Part shown: positions 33,553 to 43,485 of the stretch, in pieces
How positions within the stretch are numbered: position 1 is the first letter of the stretch
Layout of the letters: the number at the start of each line of letters is the position of its first letter
Assembly (NCBI RefSeq): GCF_001435315.1
Contig: NZ_AZGK01000003.1
Location: 1-64,000 of the forward strand
DNA: 64,000 nt
Reading direction: 5' to 3'
Source of the DNA: Lentilactobacillus parabuchneri DSM 5707 = NBRC 107865
GTDB lineage: Bacteria > Bacillota > Bacilli > Lactobacillales > Lactobacillaceae
Made by a program: the position numbers and the translations under genes
The notes under the pieces: model-generated
Seen by the model: the letters and a program-made list of their open reading frames with translations, nothing else
Database searches by the model: none
Told to the model about the DNA's origin: nothing

Positions 33553-34227
33553 TTATGGAATCAGATTGTTCATCATGTGTAAGGCGATGCTGTACCGGAT
33601 GTCTCGGAAGTGCATGTATGCAAATGAGAGGCAGCAGCCTAACAACGAGTACATGATCCAAGTAAAATCAAAGCTCATTTCATGGGCGAACCCAAAAATG
33701 GATCCGCTAATGACAACGGCTAAAATATTGCTCAGACGATTGTCTTTATTGAAGAAATAATTCATGAAGATGCCACGGAAAATCAGTTCCTCAAAGATTG
33801 GTGCGAGAATTCCGCCGAAAAAGATATTCCACATGGGCATTCGCATTTCGGCAGCGTTGACGGCTTGTTGATTACTTGGAATTGTCAGTAGATGTTTTGA
33901 AATCAGCCACTGCCAGAAGATCTGGATGGCTGTCATCAAGATGAAAATCCACAGTAATTGGGCAATTCGTTTCATTGTTGGCCGCGTTTTACCAAAATTG
34001 CGGGGATTATAGGCAGCCAGTTGTTTCCCATACCGCCACCCGATCAACGCCAGAGCACCGGCAATTAAGACCAGAGCCAACCCCAGCACGTGTCGGGCAC
34101 GCAGGGGATCCTTAATGTACGTACCGGCGATTTCAAAGACCGATTCGGCAATAATGTATACTGCCAGAAACCCCACGAATTTTAAGATTTGGAGTGATTT
34201 AGTTGTGAGATACCTGGTTGTGATCAT
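33553..34227 (-). CDS. CPBP family intramembrane metalloprotease
   Basis: 224 residues, about seven membrane helices. The catalytic motifs are intact: EELIFRG (Glu146, Glu147, Arg151), FxxxH in IFGFAHE (His182) and HxxxN/D in LHMMNN (His217). These proteases process prenylated proteins or regulators; bacterial members in lactobacilli often give bacteriocin self-immunity. No bacteriocin gene is visible nearby. It follows the VOC gene by two bases, so the two are probably cotranscribed. Confidence 0.88.
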   Translation of the reverse strand: MITTRYLTTKSLQILKFVGFLAVYIIAESVFEIAGTYIKDPLRARHVLGLALVLIAGALALIGWRYGKQLAAYNPRNFGKTRPTMKRIAQLLWIFILMTAIQIFWQWLISKHLLTIPSNQQAVNAAEMRMPMWNIFFGGILAPIFEELIFRGIFMNYFFNKDNRLSNILAVVISGSIFGFAHEMSFDFTWIMYSLLGCCLSFAYMHFRDIRYSIALHMMNNLIP

Positions 34228-34229
34228 CG

Positions 34230-34583
34230 CTATTTGAATTCATTAACTTCAATCCGGTTTTTGTCGGGATCTAAAATCGTAATTGAGTTAACGTTTCTCC
34301 TTACTTCAGTTTTTTCTGTGGGTTCGCTGACGATGTCCACAAAATAATTAATCAGGTGCGCTTTGATATCTTCCATCTTATCCTTGGCGATTAAGCCAAA
34401 TGAAATTGGATGCTCAACCTGTTTTTCTTCGTGGAAGTCCAAAAACATTTTGTGCATGTCGGCACCCTTGTCGCCATTTGGCAAATCAACAATTTGCAGG
34501 TCAAAGACTTCATGATAAAAGCGCAAGCTGACTTCCAAATTTGAAACGGGAATCGTGATGTACTCAATTTCTCTGATATTCAT
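34230..34583 (-). CDS. VOC/glyoxalase-like domain protein
   Basis: 117 residues, single VOC domain: EIEYITIPVSNLEVSLRFYHEVFDLQIVD (N-terminal beta-alpha-beta module) and SITILDPDKNRIEVNEF at the C-terminus, with the Glu metal-ligand position in the final strand. Members include glyoxalases, dioxygenases and drug-binding proteins; the ligand here is unknown. RBS AAAGGA is about 11 bases from the ATG. Confidence 0.83.
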   Translation of the reverse strand: MNIREIEYITIPVSNLEVSLRFYHEVFDLQIVDLPNGDKGADMHKMFLDFHEEKQVEHPISFGLIAKDKMEDIKAHLINYFVDIVSEPTEKTEVRRNVNSITILDPDKNRIEVNEFK

Positions 34584-34724
34584 CTTATAATCATCCTTTA
34601 AAAGTAGTGTTTCTATTATATACCAAACCGAATTCTTCGCGCGATTAGTTTGACTACTATAGGAAACAAGCGTAACGTAACAATTTGTATGTAGTATTTC
34701 GAATTAATTAAGGAGTGAACTTTT

Positions 34725-36293
34725 TTGCCATTATTATCCGTATCAAATCTTTCAATGAGTTTCGCCGAGAAAGATCTGTATAAAGATGCTGAATTCACGC
34801 TCGAAAAAGGCGAGCACATGGGCGTGGTTGGTCAAAATGGGGTTGGAAAATCAACTCTGATTAAGATTATTACCGGAAGTGAACTGCCCCTTTCTGGAGA
34901 CGTGAAGTGGCAGAAAAATATTAAAATCGGTTATTTGGACCAGTATGCCGATGTGCAAGGCGATCTGACAATGATCGACTTTTTGCGGACGGCTTTCGCT
35001 GATTTATACAAAACGAGTGACCAATTAAATGAACTGTATAATCAATATGCCAAAACAGCAGATGACAAGTTATTAGAGCGGGCTGGACAGTATCAAGATA
35101 TTTTGGACTCCAGTAACTTCTATAATATTGATACCAGAATCGAACAAACTATCACCGGCCTTGGGCTTGATAATATCGGGCGTGATCATTTGGTTGGGAA
35201 GATGTCTGGTGGTCAGCGTTCAAAGATTATTTTGGCCAAGATGTTGTTGGCTGACCCTGACGTTATTCTGTTAGATGAGCCGACGAACTATTTGGATACT
35301 GCCCAAATTGACTGGCTGGTTGATTATCTAAACGGCTTCACTGGGGCAGCATTGGTCGTTTCCCATGATTACGATTTCTTGGAAAAGATCACCAACTGTA
35401 TTATTAATATTGCGTTTGGAAAAATTACTAAATATCGTGGCAGCTTCAAGCAAGCGATGCGCCAACGAGAAGAACGAGAAGACTTCCAACAGCGTGAATA
35501 CGATAAACAACAAGTGGAAATTGAAAAGGCCGAGCGGTTTATCCGTAAGAACAAGGCCGGCTCCAAATCAACGATGGCTAAATCGCGGGAGAAAAAGCTG
35601 GCGCATATGGATAAGATTGATCCGCCTTCAACAAACATTAAGGCAACTTTCAACTTTCCGTATGAAGAAACCGGCTCGCATGAAGCGCTGACGGTCGATC
35701 ATTTATCGGTCGGTTATAACAAGCCGTTGTTAAAGCCGGTGACCTTTACGATTTCGATGGGTGAAAAATTTGGCTTTGCCGGGTTTAACGGGGTTGGAAA
35801 GTCAACCTTGATTAAATCAATCCTTGGACAATTACCTGCTAAGGGTGGAACGGCTAAATTTTCACCATCGTCTCACATCAGTTACTTCAGTCAGGAGCTT
35901 CAATGGGACAACAATCGGATGACACCAATGCAGATCATTTCCGATAAATTTCCCAAGTTAAATCAGCGGACCATTCGGACCAAGCTTGCCAAGTGTGGGT
36001 TGGATGCTGCAAATGCGATCAAGCCAATCGGTCAACTTTCTGGTGGCGAACAAACCAAAGTTAAGTTGGCGATGATGGAATTCGTTCCCAGCAACTTCTT
36101 GATCATGGATGAGCCCACCAACCATTTGGACGAAGAAACCAAGGAAGCTTTGAAACGGGCGCTTGACCGTTTCCCAGGTAACTTAATCATCGTCAGCCAT
36201 GAGTCGAGTTTTTATGATGGCTTGGTTGACAGAGTGTTGAACGTTGAACAATTGAGCTTGAAAGAAAAGCCGGTTATTCGAGAAGAACCATAA
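34725..36293 (+). CDS. ABC-F family ATPase (YkpA/YbiT type)
   Basis: 522 residues, TTG start with AAGGAG nine bases upstream. Two ABC cassettes in one chain: Walker A GQNGVGKST (36-44) and GFNGVGKST (about 350), signatures MSGGQRSK and LSGGEQTK, Walker B LLDEPTNYLD and MDEPTNHLD. The linker between cassettes is charged and helical (REEREDFQQREYDKQQVEIEK), the P-site tRNA interaction motif of ABC-F proteins. No membrane domain. These cytoplasmic ATPases act on the ribosome in translation control or antibiotic protection; this group is the housekeeping YkpA/YbiT type rather than a known resistance type. Confidence 0.9.
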   Translation: MPLLSVSNLSMSFAEKDLYKDAEFTLEKGEHMGVVGQNGVGKSTLIKIITGSELPLSGDVKWQKNIKIGYLDQYADVQGDLTMIDFLRTAFADLYKTSDQLNELYNQYAKTADDKLLERAGQYQDILDSSNFYNIDTRIEQTITGLGLDNIGRDHLVGKMSGGQRSKIILAKMLLADPDVILLDEPTNYLDTAQIDWLVDYLNGFTGAALVVSHDYDFLEKITNCIINIAFGKITKYRGSFKQAMRQREEREDFQQREYDKQQVEIEKAERFIRKNKAGSKSTMAKSREKKLAHMDKIDPPSTNIKATFNFPYEETGSHEALTVDHLSVGYNKPLLKPVTFTISMGEKFGFAGFNGVGKSTLIKSILGQLPAKGGTAKFSPSSHISYFSQELQWDNNRMTPMQIISDKFPKLNQRTIRTKLAKCGLDAANAIKPIGQLSGGEQTKVKLAMMEFVPSNFLIMDEPTNHLDEETKEALKRALDRFPGNLIIVSHESSFYDGLVDRVLNVEQLSLKEKPVIREEP

Positions 36294-36307
36294 AAAGATA
36301 AAATAAT

Positions 36308-36343
36308 AATACCACACAAATTTGTACTTGTGTGGTATTTTTT
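36308..36343 (+). terminator. Terminator of the ABC-F gene
   Basis: AATACCACACAA and TTGTGTGGTATT form a perfect 12-base stem with an eight-base loop and a T6 tail. Confidence 0.92.
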
Positions 36344-36402
36344 GCTCCAAAAATTTTCCTTGATTTACAGGGTCAACCTGTTGTAAGATAGGTGCGAATT
36401 AA

Positions 36403-36482
36403 AAGTTCAAAGTACGTCACGTTCTCCCGTGAACGAGCGAGTGCTTTGAACTTCTTTCAAGTTGTCATTGTAAGCGGTAACA
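36403..36482 (+). promoter_or_regulatory. oppA leader: hairpin and consensus cre box
   Basis: TGTAAGCGGTAACA (36469-36482) matches all defined positions of the cre consensus TGNAANCGNTNNCA, 30 bases before the oppA start, where CcpA would block elongation. Upstream, AAGTTCAAAGTAC (36403-36415) pairs with GTGCTTTGAACTT (36441-36453) around an inner CGTTC/GAACG stem. A possible promoter further up is TTGATT, 18 bases, TAAGAT. The hairpin lacks a T tract, so its role is unclear. Confidence 0.7.
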
Positions 36483-36512
36483 GTCATTATTTGAAGGGAA
36501 GATGTCATCATT

Positions 36513-38165
36513 ATGAAGCATTATTTGAGGAAAATAGTCCTGTTAGCTGCAGGCATCATGAGCGTGGGGGCGCTTGCTGCCTGTTCGAATCAGAGCAAGT
36601 CTAAAGATAATGGCAAGTTAGTGCGAACGGCCAGCTTGTCGGCCAACTATTCCATTATCACCTTGGATATTTCCAAGGCACAGGGATTTGACAATGCGGG
36701 GAATTTATATGACAGTTTGTTGTACATGAACAAGAATCACAAGCCGATTCCCGCACTGGCAAGTAAGTACGCTGTCTCAAAAGATGGTCGGACATATACG
36801 TTTACCATCAGAAAGAACGCCAAGTTTAGTAATGGGGATCCGATTACCGCGCAAAGCTTCGTTTACTCGTGGAGAAGAACCCTTAATCCCAAGACCAAGT
36901 CAACCCATGCTTATTTGTTTGACGGGGTTAAAAATGCCGAGAAGGTGAACTTTGGTAAGCTTCCATTAACTGCACTTGGCGTCGATGCGCCCAACAAGCG
37001 AACGTTTGTGGTTCACTTGGACCGGCCAATTGCATACTTCACCAAGCTGATGACCTACCAGGCATTTTCACCGCAGGATCAGAAAGTTGTCAATAAATAT
37101 GGTGCCAGTTACGGTCAAGCTGCCAGCAAAACCGTCTTTTCAGGACCGTACGTCATCAAGAACTGGAGTCCACAGTCAAATACCTGGACATTTTCGAAGA
37201 ATCAAAATTATTGGGATAAAAAGCACGTTAAGATGAACACGATTCATATGAATTATGTGAATGATCCGCAGACCAGCTTGTCATTGTACCAGGCAAAGAA
37301 GCTGGATTTTACGATTTTAATTGGGGACCAGGTCAGCCATTATCAGAATAGCAAAGACCTGTACCACGGCCCGTATTCCTACATGAACTATTTGGTTTAC
37401 AATCAAAAAATTAAAAATCCAACATTGAGAAAAGCTTTTAACAACGTCAATATTCGCAAGGCAATTTCACTGACGATTGACCGCAGTCAAATTTCAAATA
37501 ACTTATTGAAAGGTGAATCGCTTAAACCAACTGGATTCGTAACCAAGTATCTGGCCTATGATCCTGCCAACAACAAAGATTTTGCTTCCCAGCAGTACGG
37601 TGGCGAAGGGGTTGCCTATAATCCCAAGTTGGCGAAGGACTACTGGCGAAAAGGGCTCAAACAAATTGGTCAAAAGAAGCTGTCCTTTGATTTGATGGTC
37701 GCCAATGCTGATAACGTTAAGAAGGTCAGTGAATATATTAAATCAACGGCTGAAAAGCAACTGCCTGGATTAAAGATTAATCTACAAACCGTTCCGCAAG
37801 AAGTTCAATACGCGCGTGGTGTTTCTGGAGATTTTGAGGCCTATATCACCGGCCGTGGTGCCGACATTGCCGACCCAACAGCTTTCTTACAACCGATGAT
37901 GAGCAAGAATTCAATGAACCATGGTTCTTGGAGCAATGCAGAATTTGATAAGCTGATTAGTCAGTCAATTTATACAAACAACGCCGATCCGACTGTTCGC
38001 TGGAATAAGATGCTGAAGGCTGAAAAGATTATCATGCAACAACAGGGGGCAACACCATTATTCCAGAACTATAATCTGTACTTGAAACGACCATATCTTC
38101 ACGGGATTACTCATAACACAACCGGATCACAGTGGAATTATAAGTATATGTATATTAAAAAGTAA
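36513..38165 (+). CDS. oppA: Oligopeptide-binding lipoprotein, OppA family
   Basis: 550 residues. The lipoprotein signal ends in GALAAC with the lipidated Cys24. The mature protein has the SBP_bac_5 fold: TLDISKAQGFDNAGNLYDSLL, KNAKFSNGDPITAQSFVYSWRR and FSGPYVIKNW are classical OppA/DppE segments. It captures peptides outside the membrane. There are no opp permease or ATPase genes next to it, so it is an orphan binding protein that would use a system encoded elsewhere. The upstream perfect cre box indicates catabolite control. Confidence 0.9.
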   Translation: MKHYLRKIVLLAAGIMSVGALAACSNQSKSKDNGKLVRTASLSANYSIITLDISKAQGFDNAGNLYDSLLYMNKNHKPIPALASKYAVSKDGRTYTFTIRKNAKFSNGDPITAQSFVYSWRRTLNPKTKSTHAYLFDGVKNAEKVNFGKLPLTALGVDAPNKRTFVVHLDRPIAYFTKLMTYQAFSPQDQKVVNKYGASYGQAASKTVFSGPYVIKNWSPQSNTWTFSKNQNYWDKKHVKMNTIHMNYVNDPQTSLSLYQAKKLDFTILIGDQVSHYQNSKDLYHGPYSYMNYLVYNQKIKNPTLRKAFNNVNIRKAISLTIDRSQISNNLLKGESLKPTGFVTKYLAYDPANNKDFASQQYGGEGVAYNPKLAKDYWRKGLKQIGQKKLSFDLMVANADNVKKVSEYIKSTAEKQLPGLKINLQTVPQEVQYARGVSGDFEAYITGRGADIADPTAFLQPMMSKNSMNHGSWSNAEFDKLISQSIYTNNADPTVRWNKMLKAEKIIMQQQGATPLFQNYNLYLKRPYLHGITHNTTGSQWNYKYMYIKK

Positions 38166-38175
38166 CGATAAAGAA

Positions 38176-39234
38176 GTGAGGACTTATTCACTATTTAGAT
38201 ACGTCAAACGGACTGGCTTATTTGAAGATTCAACGGTTGAACAGGCCTTTCCGGAGTATTTGGAAAAAAGTACCGAGTTTTCGGATTCGCTGATCTATTT
38301 CTACCACCCGCAAAAGCCGATTGTAATTTGCGGCGTCCATCAAAACGTCTTTTCTGAAGTTGATATGGCTTACCTTAACGAACACAACATCGATTTGGTT
38401 CGGCGAGGATCAGGTGGTGGGGCGGTGTACGTTGATCCTGGCAATTTAACTTATGTCTTTATTGATACAGAACGGTCAGTTCAACACCCTGATTTCAAAA
38501 AATACGCCCAACCAATCCTACAAACCATGCAGGTTCTCGGGGTTCACGCAAAAGCCAATGGCCGCAATGATTTAACTGTCGATAACAAGAAGTTTTCAGG
38601 AATGTCGGCTTCTAAAATTGGCAATCGGGTTTCCTATGGTGGGACTTTGATGATTGATGTGGATTTACAATCCGCAAGCCGAGTGTTGAAACCGACGAAA
38701 GCAAAGTTAAAAGCCAAGGGTGTCCAGTCTGTTCACAGCAGAGTCACGAATATCCGCCAATTCTTTAGTCCGGAATACAGCAGCATTTCCATCGAACAAG
38801 TTCAGCGTCTCATACTCGAGCATGTCTTTCACACGGGTAACATCGGGCAAATTCCAACGTATCAGTTAACTGAAGCCGATTGGCAGCAGGTCGTTGAACT
38901 GGCTCATAGCAAATACGGCACCAAACAATGGGTGTACGCCGGAAATGACCGCCACGACTATTATCGGGATGCGTACTTTCAAGGATTTGGAACGGTGGGA
39001 ATTGGATTTTCCGTCAAGGACAATCGGGTGACAGGCGCCAAAATTTACGGGGACTTTTTGCAGACGTCAGGCGACTTGGAGACAATTGAGTCGGCAATTA
39101 ATGGTACCCGTTTGACGTTTGAAGATTTAACCAAAGCGTTTGGTGGGGCAAATTTATCGGTAAATTTGGGGAACATTAAGCCTAGTGCCCTGGCAAAGCT
39201 GATGGTCGACCCTGCTCGTGATGAAAGTCTGTAA
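38176..39234 (+). CDS. lplA: Lipoate-protein ligase
   Basis: 352 residues, probable GTG start 10 bases after oppA, with only a weak RBS (GATAAAGAA); no ATG occurs until residue 64, which is inside the fold. The lipoate/AMP-binding motif RRGSGGGAVYVDPGNLTYVF (76-95) and GRNDLTVDNKKFSGMS are diagnostic for LplA-type enzymes, and the C-terminal accessory domain (about 250-345) is present. It attaches scavenged lipoate to E2 or GcvH proteins using ATP. No lipoylated-complex gene is adjacent. Confidence 0.9.
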   Translation: MRTYSLFRYVKRTGLFEDSTVEQAFPEYLEKSTEFSDSLIYFYHPQKPIVICGVHQNVFSEVDMAYLNEHNIDLVRRGSGGGAVYVDPGNLTYVFIDTERSVQHPDFKKYAQPILQTMQVLGVHAKANGRNDLTVDNKKFSGMSASKIGNRVSYGGTLMIDVDLQSASRVLKPTKAKLKAKGVQSVHSRVTNIRQFFSPEYSSISIEQVQRLILEHVFHTGNIGQIPTYQLTEADWQQVVELAHSKYGTKQWVYAGNDRHDYYRDAYFQGFGTVGIGFSVKDNRVTGAKIYGDFLQTSGDLETIESAINGTRLTFEDLTKAFGGANLSVNLGNIKPSALAKLMVDPARDESL

Positions 39235-39254
39235 TGCAGACTAAGGAGGGTCGT

Positions 39255-40430
39255 ATGAAAATTACCAGTATGGATATTTTTCAGCTTCAATGGTTTGGTT
39301 TAATGCCGGCTTGGCACCCCGTGGTTATCAGAGTCAACACAGATTCTGGGATCTCTGGGTTTGGTGAGGCCGGGCTTGCATATGGCAGTGGTCAACTTGG
39401 AGCAGTTGGCAGTCTAAAGGATTTGTCACAGAAAATCATTGGCTGGGATCCGATGCGGACTGAAGCCATTTGGGATCACCTATACCAGGATACGTTCTGG
39501 GGAAAAGGCGGCGGAGTAGTTTTCTATTCTGCGGTCAGTGCAATTGACACGGCACTTTGGGACATCAAAGGCAAGTACTTCAAGGTACCGGTCTATCAGC
39601 TATTGGGTGGTCAAACTCGTTCTCGTATCCGTGCATATGCCAGCCAACTGCAATTTGGTTGGGAAGACCATGTCAAATTTTTGACAACACCTGATGAGTA
39701 TGCAAATGCTGCCACCAAAGCTGTTTCTGAAGGATATACCGCAGTTAAGGTCGATCCGTTTATGATTCAAGAAGATGGCCAACTCGGCATTCACGACAAG
39801 CAACTATTAAGTCAGTCGGAGATGGGGTTGTTCTTTGACCGAGTTGCAGCAATTCGTAAAGCAGTTGGCGACACTACCGACATTATTTTGGAATGTCACG
39901 CCCGACTGAATGTCAATTCTGCAATTCAGTTTGCGGATAAAGTCAAGGCTTTGAACATCTATTACATGGAGGAACCGAATTCTCCCAAAAATCCCGAGTT
40001 AACGAAACGGATTGGGGCAAAGACGTCAATCCCACTGGCCAGCGGGGAACGGTTGACGACTCGGTATGGATTTCGACCGTTCTTAAAGAACCGTTCATTA
40101 AGCGTCGTGCAACCGGACTTAGGTATTTGCGGTGGCATCACGGAAGGTAAGAAGATTAGCGATATGGCAGCAACTGAAGATGTCAGTGTGCAGTTTCATG
40201 TTTGTGGGAGTCCAATTGCTACGGCAGCGGCGCTTCAACTCGAGGCGGTGATTCCCAACGCATTAATCCATGAACACCACGAAATTTCGTTGAAGACGCC
40301 CAATATTGATTCGGGTGAGTATCGTCACGAACCTAAGAACGGCTGGTTTGAAATTCCAAATCGGCCCGGAATTGGTCAGGAGTTGAGTGAAAGCGCAATC
40401 GAACAGGCCAAGATTGAGACGATTCAATAG
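39255..40430 (+). CDS. Enolase-superfamily dehydratase (mandelate racemase/MLE family)
   Basis: 391 residues; AAGGAGGG precedes the ATG of MKITSMDIF, so the frame beginning inside the lplA stop is not used. The N-terminal capping domain is followed by the TIM barrel: AVKVDPF (Lys165, KxD-type base), ILECHARL (Glu213, first metal ligand), MEEPNSP (Glu239), LASGERLTTR (Glu265) and VQFHVCGSP (His base). This arrangement fits the galactonate/mannonate (ManD/GalD-like) acid-sugar dehydratase branch. The substrate is not determined. Its location after lplA, with a strong RBS, suggests cotranscription. Confidence 0.82.
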   Translation: MKITSMDIFQLQWFGLMPAWHPVVIRVNTDSGISGFGEAGLAYGSGQLGAVGSLKDLSQKIIGWDPMRTEAIWDHLYQDTFWGKGGGVVFYSAVSAIDTALWDIKGKYFKVPVYQLLGGQTRSRIRAYASQLQFGWEDHVKFLTTPDEYANAATKAVSEGYTAVKVDPFMIQEDGQLGIHDKQLLSQSEMGLFFDRVAAIRKAVGDTTDIILECHARLNVNSAIQFADKVKALNIYYMEEPNSPKNPELTKRIGAKTSIPLASGERLTTRYGFRPFLKNRSLSVVQPDLGICGGITEGKKISDMAATEDVSVQFHVCGSPIATAAALQLEAVIPNALIHEHHEISLKTPNIDSGEYRHEPKNGWFEIPNRPGIGQELSESAIEQAKIETIQ

Positions 40431-40525
40431 TGTATTTAGGAAATATCGAGGACAGAGATCAACAACTGTTATTTACGCTCATTCGAAGCATCATTCGGTC
40501 GAACTAGGCAGATCAAGTGACACAC

Positions 40526-40570
40526 AAAGAACCGCCACATCAGAAGGCAATCCTGATATGGCGGTTCTTT
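40526..40570. terminator. Bidirectional terminator before the glucoside operon end
   Basis: AAAGAACCGCC-CATCAG and CTGATATGGCGGTTCTTT form a strong stem between the enolase-family gene and the convergent GPH symporter gene. Confidence 0.9.
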
Positions 40571-40587
40571 ATATTGATGTAGCTGAA

Positions 40588-41973
40588 TTAAGCAGCTGCA
40601 TGGCGTTCTTTTAAATCGGCTTCAATCTGAGGTTGCATTTTATCAAACTTGTAGAAGTACATCAAAATCAAGCCAATCCCAAATCCAATAAATGGTACCC
40701 AGACAAAGTTCATTTCAATTGCATTAAGCGCTTGTGCAGTTTGGGCGTGGTTAGCGACGTAGCCGTTCATGCTCAGCAGGAATCCGGTAACGACACCGCC
40801 CATTCCCATGCCTAAGTTAGAAGCGATTCCGGAAAATGAAGTGACCAATCCTTCGGCACGGACTCCGTTCTTCCATTCACCATAATCGACGGTGTCAGCA
40901 AGCATAACGGGCAGTAGTCCGGCGAAAAAGCCATTTCCAAAGTAACCCAGAATCGTTGCACCAGCCAAGATTGGCACGTTCATCATTTTGGCACCGATAC
41001 CTAGGATCAATTGGCTGACAACACAGAGGCCCAAGCCAATGACCATGGTGCCCTTCTTGCCGAAGTGACGGGTAAGAAACGGCGTGAAGACAATCACGAC
41101 AAGCGATAAAGCTTGCAGGCCCAACATGAACGATGCCAAATCGGCGTTATGCATGTTGTATTTGAAGAAATAAACCGTTACTTGAAGCTTGGTTTGCATC
41201 CCGATCCAGAAGAAGAAATACATTAAGGAAATGATCATCCAAGGCCAGTTACCTTTAAGGGCCCTTGCGGATTCCTTAAGAGACAGCTTTTCCTGGTGAC
41301 GGGGATGGACACGTTCACGCGTGTTTTTGAAGGTTAATAATAGCAAGAATGCGGTTACAATTGCGACCAGAATGGCTGTCACGAGAAAGCCCTTCTTATC
41401 GTTGCCTTGACCAAGTAAGGAAACAGCTGGTAAGACCATAATTGAAATCAGCGTTGCACCAGCGGTGGCCAACACCTGACGAACGGTACTGAAACGAACC
41501 CGTTCCTGAGGGCTAGCAGTTAAACTTGGCAGCATCGATGTAATCGGGATGTTAATGCCCAAATACAGGATATCAATGGCAATGTAGGTCACGTATGCCC
41601 AGACTAATTTACCGATCGGCCCGAGTGGAACGGCTGTAAACGCCAGGATGAAGAAGATGGCGTAGGGAATCGAGAACCATAAGAAGAATGGTCGGCTCTT
41701 GCCCCAACGGGTATGCGTTCGGTCAATCATAATTCCCCAAGTGGGGCCGGAAATTGCATCCACGATTCTGGCGATGAAGAACAGGGTTCCGATCGCGCCG
41801 GCTGCGAGGCCAAACACATCGGTGTAGTAGTACATAAGGTAGGTTCCAACCATTCCATTGGCGATGTTGCAGGCAAAGTCAGATGCGCCGTAGCTCAAGC
41901 GTTCTTTATTAGTAATATTCTCAGCATTTGTAAGTGTTGCGGAACCCGCAGGCAATGTTTGTGTCATTTTCAT
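40588..41973 (-). CDS. GPH family glycoside:cation symporter
   Basis: 461 residues with 12 membrane segments. Family features: ERLSYGASDFACNIANGMVGTYLMYYYTDVFG at the N-terminus, PTWGIMIDRTHTRWGKSRPFFLW (the MFS-type loop 2-3 with the DRxxTRWGKxRP signature) and DTVDYGEWKNGVRAEGLVTS. There is no C-terminal EIIA domain. Third gene of the operon, 29 bases after sucrose phosphorylase, so it probably imports the unphosphorylated glucoside (sucrose or a malto/isomalto-oligosaccharide) that the two enzymes degrade. Confidence 0.9.
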   Translation of the reverse strand: MKMTQTLPAGSATLTNAENITNKERLSYGASDFACNIANGMVGTYLMYYYTDVFGLAAGAIGTLFFIARIVDAISGPTWGIMIDRTHTRWGKSRPFFLWFSIPYAIFFILAFTAVPLGPIGKLVWAYVTYIAIDILYLGINIPITSMLPSLTASPQERVRFSTVRQVLATAGATLISIMVLPAVSLLGQGNDKKGFLVTAILVAIVTAFLLLLTFKNTRERVHPRHQEKLSLKESARALKGNWPWMIISLMYFFFWIGMQTKLQVTVYFFKYNMHNADLASFMLGLQALSLVVIVFTPFLTRHFGKKGTMVIGLGLCVVSQLILGIGAKMMNVPILAGATILGYFGNGFFAGLLPVMLADTVDYGEWKNGVRAEGLVTSFSGIASNLGMGMGGVVTGFLLSMNGYVANHAQTAQALNAIEMNFVWVPFIGFGIGLILMYFYKFDKMQPQIEADLKERHAAA

Positions 41974-42002
41974 TTTTAATCCTCTTTTCGATTTGTTGGT
42001 GC

Positions 42003-43481
42003 TTATTTAACGGCTGCTAAATTACTTGTTAAAATCTCGGTTGTCTCACCATTTGGCGTCGTTTCGGTGATTGTAAATTCTTGTGTTTTCAAGTTGGCGG
42101 TCAAGGTTGCTGAAGTTTGGCCATCAGCTGATTGACGGGTAACTTGTATTTCATTTTCACTTGGTTGCTTGACATCGATCGCGCCATCCAAATCAAATGC
42201 GGAACTATTGTTACGGAAACGGAGGAGATCGAAGAGGGCGGCAACAACGGGACGTTGCGTTTCACGGTCAATTTCAGCCATTGAGTAATAGTGACGGTTA
42301 ATGTTTCGGCCTTCCTTGGTTTTTTCCAAGAGATCCAAGTCATTTTTACCTGCCAGCAAGCCGACATAGTAAACCTGTGGAATTCCTGGTGCGAATACCT
42401 GGATGGCCCGGGCTAATAGGTAGGCGTGATCGTTGTTGCCTAAAGCAGAGTAGTAAGTGGTGTTGATTTGGTAAACGTCCAGATTATGGTAAGCGGTGCT
42501 TGAATAAACTTTTTTGACGTTGGCGCCGACCTTATACATTTCAGCCTTGGTGTAATCCAACTCGTCATCGGATAAAATATCCTTCGCATCAACCACGCCG
42601 ATTCCGTCATGGGTATCAAGTGTGGTGAATTGCTTCATTGGGCTGTTTTTCAGCCAACCAACCAGGCGATCGGCTTTTCCCGAATACAGACTGTAGAGTG
42701 TGACGATTGGTAACGCAAAGTCATAGCTGAAGTAGTTGTGATCGGTAATCTTTCGAACAATGTGGTAGTTTTCGTGGATTTCTGGTAACAGTGTCGTCTC
42801 ACGAGGGGCGGTGATGCCGTCAATTTCCTTTAACAAGTCCCAAATCTCGGGTTCAACGAAGAAATCATTGGTGCCTAATTTTTTGACTGCATAAGCGAAG
42901 GCGTCCAAGCGAATAATTGAAGCGCCGTGATCAATCAAGAAGTTGAGCGTGTCTTTGATAAACTTCTTGGTAACCTGCTTGGTGACGTCTAAATCAATTT
43001 GATCCTCGCCGAAGGTATTCCAAACTTCTTCTGTTTGACCGTCTGCGAATTTGACGCTTTGAACCGGGGCCTTTGGCTTACGTTTATAAATCAGGTCAAT
43101 GTCTTCTTGAGTAGGGTGACCCTTTGGCCAAAATTCATCCCAGTGAATAAACAAGTCCCGATAGGCTGAATCATTATGCTTTTCCTGGAAGTCCTTGAAG
43201 TATTTTGACTGTTTGGAAATATGATTGACCATGAAGTCAAACATCAGGTAGTAAGATTCTGACAACTTCTTGACGTCATCCCAGCTACCAAATTTTTCAT
43301 CAACTTTAGTGTAATCCATTGGCGCAAAGCCACGGTCACCTGAAGATGGGAAGAAGGGGAGTAAATGAACACCGCCGACAACACCTTTTAAATGGGTTTC
43401 CAAAACGGTTTGAAGATCTTTGAGATTACTTCCCAAGCTGTCCGGGTAAGTAATGAGCATTGCTTTGTTGTTTAATTTCAT
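42003..43481 (-). CDS. gtfA: Sucrose phosphorylase (GH13_18)
   Basis: 492 residues, the normal length for the family. It converts sucrose and phosphate to glucose-1-phosphate and fructose without spending ATP. Diagnostic segments: [16 protein letters not shown] start, [22 protein letters not shown], nucleophile Asp193 in [10 protein letters not shown], acid/base Glu234 in LPEIHENY, and Asp292 in TLDTHDGIG. The unphosphorylated-sugar transporter downstream suggests sucrose rather than sucrose-6-phosphate. It is four bases after the alpha-glucosidase stop, so translation is coupled. Confidence 0.93.
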   Translation of the reverse strand: MKLNNKAMLITYPDSLGSNLKDLQTVLETHLKGVVGGVHLLPFFPSSGDRGFAPMDYTKVDEKFGSWDDVKKLSESYYLMFDFMVNHISKQSKYFKDFQEKHNDSAYRDLFIHWDEFWPKGHPTQEDIDLIYKRKPKAPVQSVKFADGQTEEVWNTFGEDQIDLDVTKQVTKKFIKDTLNFLIDHGASIIRLDAFAYAVKKLGTNDFFVEPEIWDLLKEIDGITAPRETTLLPEIHENYHIVRKITDHNYFSYDFALPIVTLYSLYSGKADRLVGWLKNSPMKQFTTLDTHDGIGVVDAKDILSDDELDYTKAEMYKVGANVKKVYSSTAYHNLDVYQINTTYYSALGNNDHAYLLARAIQVFAPGIPQVYYVGLLAGKNDLDLLEKTKEGRNINRHYYSMAEIDRETQRPVVAALFDLLRFRNNSSAFDLDGAIDVKQPSENEIQVTRQSADGQTSATLTANLKTQEFTITETTPNGETTEILTSNLAAVK

Positions 43482-43485
43482 AGGA

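Noticed and set aside
33553-34227. Bacteriocin immunity role for the CPBP protease
   Set aside because: No bacteriocin precursor with a double-glycine leader or transport genes is visible within several kilobases, so only the protease family is called.
36403-36453. Terminator or riboswitch before oppA
   Set aside because: The stem is good but no T tract follows and no known aptamer motif is recognisable, so only a hairpin is reported.
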